21,356 bases of DNA from Monoraphidium neglectum (Eukaryota > Chlorophyta > Chlorophyceae > Sphaeropleales > Selenastraceae): assembly GCF_000611645.1 (NCBI RefSeq), contig NW_014013178.1, forward strand, positions 4,718-26,073. Reading direction: 5' to 3'. Made by a program: the position numbers and the translations under genes. Below are positions 14,475 through 21,356 of the stretch, piece by piece (position 1 is the first letter of the stretch; each line of letters starts with the position of its first letter). The notes below the pieces were generated by a model. The model searched no databases, was not told the origin of the DNA, and worked only from the letters and a program-made list of their open reading frames with translations.

Positions 14475-17004
14475 ATGGCGACGACCGCGAAGGGCGCCTG
14501 GCCGGAGAAAATGCACGAGCAGGTGATTAAGAAATGTACCAGCGAAAATCTTGACACATAGAACAGGGTGCGGAAGCGGGCGCTTGCGTTGCGTGTCCGC
14601 GCCGACGGCAAAGGCATCACCTCTCAGCGCCTGCTCGTCGCATTCGCGCGGTGCGCACGCAGATCTCTGGCGAGCACCAAGTGCAGCCCGGGCTGGAGTG
14701 GAAGATGGACACTGTGAGAACTAGCGATGGCACCTGGTTTGTGGGCTCTTCGCCCGGGATCGTGCGCTGCGAGATCTACCCGCGCCGTCGCCGCCCGCTC
14801 AGCGACGTCACAGCAGGCCGCAACCCTTGCGCATCAGCCGTGCTTGCTGCCAATACACGTGTACGGGCCCGCTAAACCCCGCGAACGCAGAAGCCTGTTT
14901 TCATCCGCGACACGTACAAGGGCAGCGGCAAGCTCAAGGTTGGATGCAGATCGCACCCGACTGCCGCACATGTCATCAGCAACACGACCTGTATAGGCTG
15001 CCTGCTGCCCACCAGCCGTGCCTCGCCCTCGCCCCAGCACCAAATTTTCAGACTGGGCTGGGGATGTGTTGCAGCATCACAAACCACGTGTCCTGCCTCA
15101 CCCGTTGCATCAACCATGTGCAACTCATCATGCAACAACCAGGACAAGGTGGCCCTCATTACTGGAGGGGACTCCGGCATCGGCCGCTCCGTGGTGAGGC
15201 CGCACTGGAGTCGCAGTCCTCAATCACAGTGTTTTGGTACAAAATGCACACCCCGAACTGTTGCCAACCGCGTCTCACCAGCGGCTGCCTGCCCTGCCTC
15301 ACTCCAGCCAGACTTAAGGCGATTTGGTCCCAGCTATCACACGCACGGTCATTTGCTGCCTCTGCATCCCACCTTTCCACATCCCAAGCAGTTCACGCCT
15401 GCCTGGCTTCTGCTGACCACACATGCTTGATACGCCTGTCCTTGATATTTGTCGCCACGCCACCCCCCTCTTCAACCGCCAGTCCCACTTCCCAATCTCC
15501 ACCCCCACCTCCACCCTTCAGGCCGTCCACTTTGCCCGCGAGGGCGCTGATGTGGCGATCCTGTACCTGCCCGAGGAGGACAAGGACGCGGCCGAGACGG
15601 AGGCCCTGGTGCAGAAGGAGGGCCGCAAGTGCCTGCTGCTGTCCGGCGATGTCGGCTCTCACGACGTGAGGCGCGCGTCGCGGGGGCAGCTGGGCGATGG
15701 GCTGGGGCCATTGGCGGGTGTCATCGCGGGGGCTTTGGCTGCGGGTGCGTGCGCTTTGGCTTGCCGGTCAAATGGGTCGATGGCAGGGCAGAATTGAACC
15801 GCGCAATGCACCTGTTGGCCTCTGTTTGAGCGGAGGGTCGATGCAGTGTGGTTGGCTGTGCATGGTAGGGGTCAACGCACCCCCATGCTGCTTGATCGCC
15901 GTGCTTCCAAATGGTGTTGGCCGGCGCCATACAAAAGCATGTGCCTGTCCTCGCCGGCCCCATCTCACATGCACACCCTCGCATGACCCCCCCATCAGTT
16001 CTGCCATGAGGCAGTGAGCAAGGTGGTGTCTGACCTCGGGAAACTTGACATCCTGGTCAACAACGTGAGGGGTCAACAAGGATGATAGTTTGTACAGTAT
16101 GCCAATATGCTTGGGGGGATCGATTGCAGCGGCATCTTGGACGGTGAACCCTGGCCAGAGCCCAGCGTGCACGCTCCATTATTTGGCTCGCCGGGCCCAG
16201 CAGCCAGGCCGGGCCCAGCAGCCAGGATCGACTCCATCATTCTCTGGCCGTTGATGCGGGCCGTAGCCGGCGCTCCCGTTGCACGCGCAACATGGCCCAA
16301 CGGACACGCGCCGCTTGCTTGCGTCTGCAAAATCCTTCTGCGAGCACTCTTGCTGCGTGAGCACCCCACAGCGCAACGCATCCTTGCTTGCTCTGGCGTA
16401 GCCCGCCTCTTGGCCTCTCACACTGGCCTTTGACTGTTGCACACACATGCGTGTGCAAACAACAGGCGAGCCAGCAGCACTACCATGCTGACATCAGCGA
16501 GGTGACCGAGGAGGTGCTCACCAACTCGTTCAGGGTGAGTCGGGTGTACCTTTTCTGTGGTAGAGGGCCAACGCTTTTTTGTATAAAAAGTGGTCCAATT
16601 CGTCCAGATGTGCACAGAAGTTGCTTGTGACCATGAGGGGTTGCCCCCAGCCAATGCACAACCTGACGTCGGCGCGGGTCAGGTTGGGCGTTGACTGGGG
16701 GAGAGGAGCGTTATCACGCAAGTCTGGGCGGGGTCTGCTGTCGCGTGAAGTTGCTGTACTGTGCATCGGGTTTGGGGTTGTGGCACCAGTGTGCACCTCG
16801 CTTAGCCAAGGGCCTTAGCACTTCCGGCAGCAGCGTGCGAGAAGGTTCACTCGTCAAATAAAGATACCCAACGGAAGTTTGGGGACCCTCCTCTGCAGCT
16901 CAGGCACTCATATGTGTGGTGACCAGACGCACGCTCAATACGTTTGTGGAGCCGCTGCCTTTTGCTCGTGTCCTAATCTCTGTGCCCCAGTTCACTGGCT
17001 CCAT

Positions 17005-17062
<58 letters not shown>

Positions 17063-17458
17063 GGCACCCCACAAAAACCCTTTCACGCGCGTGCCGCCCA
17101 TCAGACCAACGTGTGCGGATACTTCTGGATGGCGCAGGTGAGGCGCGCCATGGCTGCAGGCGGCCGCGGCAGGGCGTACCAGGCCTTGCCCCTTACAACC
17201 CGCTGCTTTGCACGCATTGCTGTCATGATTGCTCTGGATGGCAAGGGTGAATGCTCATGGAAAAACTGGCGGCGCATTTGTGCAGTGTTGCAGCAGCAAG
17301 ACGCTGCATACCGGCAGCTTTGCCAATTTTGACGCCCGCTGCAAAAGCCGCTCACCTGCATACACCACCCAATCAATTGCCTCCTCCGGCCCAAGGCCGC
17401 CCTGAAGCACATGAAGGCGGGGTCCAGCATAATCAACACCACCAGTGTCACCGCGTAC

Positions 17459-17509
<51 letters not shown>

Positions 17510-19297
17510 CAGCAGCAACAGGGGGCTGGGATGGGGCGGGATGTGGGAGGGGTTCATGTGGTGGTGTGATGAGGTGCGTGTTGGTTTACAGAATGAAGTG
17601 GGCCGGAGTAGGTAGGGAGGTGCTGGTGTGTATTGTACAGTACTGGGGTCTGTGCAGGCTCCAGGTTCGCGCCACTTGCGCCGCCGGCGGTAAGTGTCCG
17701 CCATCTTTGCAATGTGCAGCTGCGTGCGGCGCCGGGCAGCCATCATCAGGCAAAGCAATGCGTGGGCTGGCCGGGGCTGGTGGCCTATGAATGCACGCAG
17801 ATCCGTCTGGGACATGAGCGATGGGTTGTCGCGTTTCCGGGGGCCGCCTCTGCAAACCCTCCTGAGGCCAGCGGGCTGGCAGCATTGCAGATCTGCAGGT
17901 ACATCTAGATGTACCTGCAGCATTCAGCATTCCAAGGGGCACTGGGCGGCCTCGCCCCACTTGTGAGCGTCGCCCACAGCGCCACAAACTACATGCTAAC
18001 CACTAAGGCTCCAGGTGGCGCTGCCACCCAAGGGTTGAGACTCACCCTTTGAGATTTGCCGTGTCACCCTGCTTATCTCCATCTCCTTTATACATCACAG
18101 GGGTGCGAGCAAGCTGCTGGTCTACTCCGCCACCAAGGGCGCAGAGGTGTGGGGTTGTGGGTCAGCAGGGGTGTGGAGGTGGGGGGTTGCAACCCCACGC
18201 AGTTGCATGGGGAGCAGCGCGGTCGGCGCAGCCTGGTGGCGCGGCCATGGGTGTGGCTGGGCGTTGGCATTCACTCCTACAGCACGCTCGAAGCACATTG
18301 GCAGGCCACTAGTGGCTGACACGCGATCACTCAAGCCATCCAGGGCTGGTGTCGAGTTTGATTCGAAGCCTGGCACTCCCGCGCGCCACACACCCTTGCC
18401 GCTCGTGCGTCGTCCTGATGCAGCCCCGCCCCATGCCAAACTTAATCCTGCGTGCAGGTGGCTATGACGCGCTCCCTGGCCAACCTGGCGGTGCAGCGGG
18501 GCATCCGCGTCAACGCGGTCGCGCCTGGGCCGATCTGGACGCCGCTCATCCCGGCCACCTTCCCCAGTGAGAAGCTGCTGGGGCGTGCGGGGGAGAGGGG
18601 CGAGGGGCGAGCGCCTCGCATGTGGCGAGGGTGTGTGGGGGCAAGGGGGGACGGATGGGGAAGGGTGAGGCCAGGGCAGGCGGGGGGGATCAGGAATGGC
18701 TAGAGCTGTTGTGCAGACAATCCGCGGTTGGCGCAACTTGGCGCAACGTTGTCGGCCTTCGCTGTTCCTCACGCCACGGGACCCATGCGTGCGCGCCTAT
18801 TTGCGCGCCTCTCATCATTTTTTCAACTACTCTCATGTTTGAGATGGACCTGAGACCCCCGCCCCTTGCTGCTATGCAGAGGAGAAGATTGAGGAGTGGA
18901 AGGACGAGGCACCAATGAAGCGCCCGGGGCAGCCTGCGGAGGTTGGGCCGTCCTACGTGTTCCTGGCCAGTGAGGTGTGCAGCCACTTTCGTGTGTTGTT
19001 GGGTGGGTGATATGTGTGTGTTGTGTCTGCGCGTGCATGTATGTGTGCAATCATGCAGACACGCGTCTTCCTCTCGTCAAACCGCGTTCTGCGGCAGTGC
19101 CCACTGCAAATTCCAAAACCTGTGGCCTTATCCAACTTACCCCGTTTTGATGGCGTGACCCCACCTGCGCACGAAAATCAACCCCCAACCTCGCCCCCCC
19201 CTGCTGTCCTGAATGCGTTGGTGTGCAAACCTAGGATGCCTCTTTCTACACGGGTCAGACCCTGCACCCTGACGGCGGCACTCCCCTCAACACGTGA
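14475..19297 (+). CDS. Short-chain dehydrogenase/reductase (plant glucose/ribitol dehydrogenase-like, YghA type)
   Basis: Thirteen exons join in frame to 295 aa: 14475-14522, 14663-14713, 14891-14938, 15143-15193, 15522-15665, 15999-16064, 16466-16534, 17105-17137, 17396-17460, 18101-18146, 18458-18566, 18880-18974 and 19235-19297. An N-terminal arm holding the family's PGxExxM motif precedes a Rossmann fold: TGGDSGIG at 56-63, VNNAS at 134-138, catalytic Ser187 (INTTS), Tyr200 and Lys204 (YSATK), then VNAVAPGPIWTPLIP, MKRPGQPAEV and LHPDGG. Ser-to-Tyr spacing is the canonical 13. Relatives are plant 'glucose and ribitol dehydrogenase'/chloroplast aldehyde reductases and bacterial YghA, NADP(H)-linked reductases of small carbonyls; substrate here is unknown. 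No convincing transit peptide, membrane segment or peroxisomal tail is visible. Exons are very short and introns up to 640 nt contain several repeats. Confidence 0.93.
16191..16226 (+). repeat. Two perfect 18-bp tandem copies in dehydrogenase intron 6
   Basis: CCGGGCCCAGCAGCCAGG occurs twice back to back (16191-16208 and 16209-16226) with no mismatch. It is a local duplication. Confidence 0.95.
17007..17060 (+). repeat. (CA)27 microsatellite in dehydrogenase intron 7
   Basis: Uninterrupted (CA)27, ending 44 nt before the exon 8 acceptor AG at 17103-17104. It is complementary to the (GT)22 tract at 17461-17504 in the same transcript. Confidence 0.97.
17461..17504 (+). repeat. (GT)22 microsatellite forming the exon 9 splice donor
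   Basis: Uninterrupted (GT)22 abuts exon 9 with no spacer, so the repeat's first GT is the donor needed for a canonical protein. The repeat's last GT begins GTAAGA (17503-17508), a much closer match to a consensus donor. Confidence 0.97.
17521..17552 (+). other. G-quadruplex-capable tract in dehydrogenase intron 9
   Basis: Six runs of three or more G (17521-17525, 17528-17530, 17533-17536, 17538-17540, 17545-17547 and 17549-17552) are separated by loops of 1-4 nt, on the sense strand just after the (GT)22 repeat. Folding is inference. Confidence 0.6.
17893..17920. repeat. 28-bp perfect palindrome in dehydrogenase intron 9
   Basis: CTGCAGGTACATCT is followed immediately by its exact reverse complement, centred on TCTAGA between 17906 and 17907, with no spacer. 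The symmetry stops at both ends. Confidence 0.95.
18580..18607 (+). other. G-quadruplex-capable tract at the start of dehydrogenase intron 11
   Basis: Four runs of 4-5 G with loops of 5, 3 and 3 nt begin 13 nt after the exon 11 donor. Seen on the sense strand; folding is inferred. Confidence 0.55.
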
Positions 19298-20212
19298 TCT
19301 TCTGGCATCATCGTTCAAGATGGCAGCCTGGCGCGGGTGGCGCCTGGTGGCTGCTCATGCATGCGGTGGCGAGCGGCAGCGCAGCCCGCGGATTTCTGAC
19401 GAATCTTGCTGGTGGCAGTGCAGGGACGAGCAGGCTGTGGTGATTGAGGTTGAAGGTGTGTTGCTGCCGTGCGTGCGCGCGTCAAGCGTGCATTGCCCCA
19501 GCGCTGTAGTTTTTCGTGGCCCCTGCTGCAGGCCTGGGTGTCCCATTTCAAAGGCTCCCTGGACGTCAGTGGAGGGAGGTGTGCACATAGTCATGCGGTG
19601 TTGATGTGCATTTTGATGGTATATCCTATGTGGAAAAATCTTAGGGAGGATGTGAAGGTGTGTAAGACAGCAGGGTCCTTGAAGGCTACTCTGGCGCTCC
19701 GGATGGAGTAGCTAGCAGAGGGCAGGCCAGCTCAACCAGCACTTTAAAGATGGCAAGACAGCAAAACTAGAATACCAGCAACCGCTGCAGAGCTTGTAAT
19801 CATCCATATCATACTTGAAACGGCAGGCTAGAGCTTGTGCACTCAGCACTGGTGTTGCAAAAGTGACTCGTTGACGGCAACCATTGTGACGGCTGAACCT
19901 TGCCGCCCGAGCTTGTGACAAGGCAGTGGTCAACCCGCATATATGCGCCAGGTTCATTATCATCTTATGAGTAGTAAGTTGCGAGCTGCTGCTCCTTGCC
20001 GCACACCCCACTTCTTTCCGGTGTGCTGAGTGGCTGACGTGGCTAGGACGTTTGCCTTTCCACGTGTCTGGTGTTGTGTTATAGTGATCGTAGACGGTAC
20101 CACACAACACATACACCTTGTCTAGCCGCCATTTTTACAGAGCGTGCCCTATCTCAGCCGAGCGGGCCTTTTTCAAGCACGGTCTCGCGCCTAGTCGATC
20201 TCTGTGAAGGCC
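19298..20212. other. Intergenic: dehydrogenase 3' UTR and citrate synthase upstream region
   Basis: No supported exon on either strand. A 12-bp palindrome CGCATATATGCG lies at 19936-19947. Two ACGT-core motifs, TGACGTGG (20035-20042) and CACGTG (20061-20066), lie 145-180 nt upstream of the citrate synthase ATG; such cores are bound by bZIP/bHLH factors in plants, but their use here is inferred. Confidence 0.45.
19661..19665 (+). terminator. Possible TGTAA poly(A) signal of the dehydrogenase gene
   Basis: TGTAA 364 nt after the stop codon. A second copy at 19795-19799 is an alternative. Confidence 0.35.
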
Positions 20213-21356
20213 ATGGCCAGCACCAGTGCACAAGCGCGGCTGTCAGTCCTCAGCAAGCACCTCTATGCGGACATCGAGCAGCTGCAGCTGCAAAACACAA
20301 AGGCCGATGATGCCGTCCGTCCCGCGCCTGGGGGCGGCCGTGGGACGCTCACCGTGGTTGACAATAGGACAGGCAAGAAGTACACGGTGAGCACATGTGC
20401 CGCAAGGCGGCGCGCCGCCCGCCCGCCGCAAAGGGCGCCGCTTGCCGCAGCTGCCCATGCAGGCGCTATGTGTCCCCGCAGCGGTGGTCTTATGCCTGGA
20501 AACATCGCAGGATGTCAGAAAGCGCGGCATGTTAGTCATGTGCCGATGAGCTTGAAAGGTTTCGGCACCCGCCCGCCACATGGGCGCACTTGAGGCCGCC
20601 TGCTGTGAGCGCCCACGCGTGAACTTGCAACGTCCCGCGCCCCCCGTCCGCCCCCGAATCGCGTTCATCTGTATACACAGGTGGAGATCACGGAGGGCGG
20701 CACCATTCCCGCTACCGCACTGAAGAAGATCACCGCCGGCGGCGACGGCGCAGGCCTCCGCACATACGACCCGGGGTGAGCCCCGCCCGGCACCCCCGGC
20801 GCCTGTCGCGGTCGCCCACACTATGGGCGTGGTCCCGTTCGCAGACCCTTTGTGCATGAACTCTGACTTATGCTTGCAGCGGGCTTCAGAGCTTCGCTCC
20901 TTCGTGCCTTCCACAATCTCTCCCTGACCGGCCGCACCCACACTCGGCCCCCGCTGACAACCTTGTGACCGGCCGCAGCTACACCAACACGTCCGCGGTG
21001 ATCAGCCGCATCTCCTACATCGACGGCGACAAGGGCATCCTGCGGTACAGGGGGTACCCCATTGAGCAGCTGGCGGAGCAGAACTACTTTGAGGTGCGCT
21101 GGCGTGCGGGGGCATGGGGGCGTGGGTGTGAGGGTGTGTGGATGTGTGGGGGCGAGGGGTTGAGGGTTTGCAGGTGTGTGGGTGTGCGGGTGTGAGTTTT
21201 GCAGATGTGTGGATGAGTGGGTGTGATGGTGTGATGGTGTGTGGGGGAGGGGGTGAGAGTGGTTGAAGTGTGTTCTTGTGTGTGTGGGGGGGGAGGGTTG
21301 CATGTGTGTGTGCACTGGTTGGGAGGGGGAGGTGGTTGTCAAAATGTGGCGGCGGG
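20213..21356 (+). CDS. Peroxisomal (glyoxysomal) citrate synthase, N-terminal part (partial, runs off right edge)
   Basis: Exons 20213-20386, 20681-20775 and 20979-21093 join in frame to the first 128 residues; the rest lies beyond the window. The enzyme condenses acetyl-CoA with oxaloacetate to citrate. Residues 9-17, RLSVLSKHL, match the PTS2 peroxisomal signal R-L-x5-H-L exactly, as in plant peroxisomal citrate synthases, which feed the glyoxylate cycle and export beta-oxidation carbon. Residues 45-58 ([13 protein letters not shown]) and the block [20 protein letters not shown] followed by [23 protein letters not shown] are the conserved citrate synthase N-terminal region. Active-site His and Asp lie outside the window. 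ATG 20213 sits in a good context (GGCCATGGCC) and puts PTS2 at the N-terminus. A mitochondrial isoform is unlikely because no long arginine-rich presequence is present. Confidence 0.92.
21094..21356 (+). repeat. G/T-rich low-complexity intron 3 of citrate synthase with G-quadruplex motif
   Basis: From the exon 3 donor to the window edge the sense strand is degenerate GGGTGTG-like sequence with almost no C. At 21108-21134 four G runs (5, 5, 3, 3) are separated by loops of 3, 3 and 5 nt. No exon 4 is visible. Confidence 0.75.

Noticed and set aside
19712..20116. Minus-strand 134-codon frame between the dehydrogenase and citrate synthase
   Set aside because: No motif and random-like composition; it occupies the expected 3' UTR and promoter.
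21094..21356. G/T-rich stretch considered as telomeric or subtelomeric repeat
   Set aside because: The unit is degenerate GGGTGTG-like and not TTTAGGG or TTTTAGGG. It begins exactly at a splice donor inside a gene, so it is intronic low-complexity DNA.

Overview
The window reads as nuclear DNA of a green alga (Chlorophyta), probably a trebouxiophyte- or chlorophycean-type lineage. The species cannot be named. The sequence is GC-rich. Every recognisable gene is broken into many short exons (33-411 nt) by GT-AG introns of roughly 70-640 nt. The chlorophyte poly(A) signal TGTAA lies downstream of several stop codons, CA/GT microsatellites sit in introns, and the encoded proteins have plant/algal-type relatives. 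All gene models were assembled by hand from splice signals and reading-frame phase. Each complete model closes in frame.

Left half, minus strand: (1) the first exon of a small secreted Cys protein running off the left edge (1-246); (2) a related secreted Cys-rich protein of 203 aa with an Ala-Pro tail and a Leu-Phe-Gly tail (1380-2638); (3) a complete SERINC-family multipass membrane protein of 403 aa (3496-5920); (4) an unrecognised 155-aa protein with about three membrane segments (6576-7782).

Right half, plus strand, after a 1.17-kb divergent intergenic region: (5) a secreted glycoside hydrolase family 1 enzyme of 539 aa in 13 exons (8951-13672); (6) a classical short-chain dehydrogenase of 295 aa in 13 exons, resembling plant glucose/ribitol dehydrogenase (chloroplast aldehyde reductase) and bacterial YghA (14475-19297); (7) the first three exons of a peroxisomal-type citrate synthase with a textbook N-terminal PTS2 signal (20213 to the right edge).

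These look like ordinary, functionally unlinked nuclear genes. There is no operon, mobile element, CRISPR array, rRNA or tRNA that I can support. The items most worth a second look are: the tandem pair of secreted Cys proteins sharing cysteine spacing and intron position; a (CA)27/(GT)22 complementary repeat pair bracketing two exons of the dehydrogenase, with the (GT) tract itself forming a splice donor; a 28-bp perfect palindrome in the next intron; and the unrecognised three-segment membrane protein.
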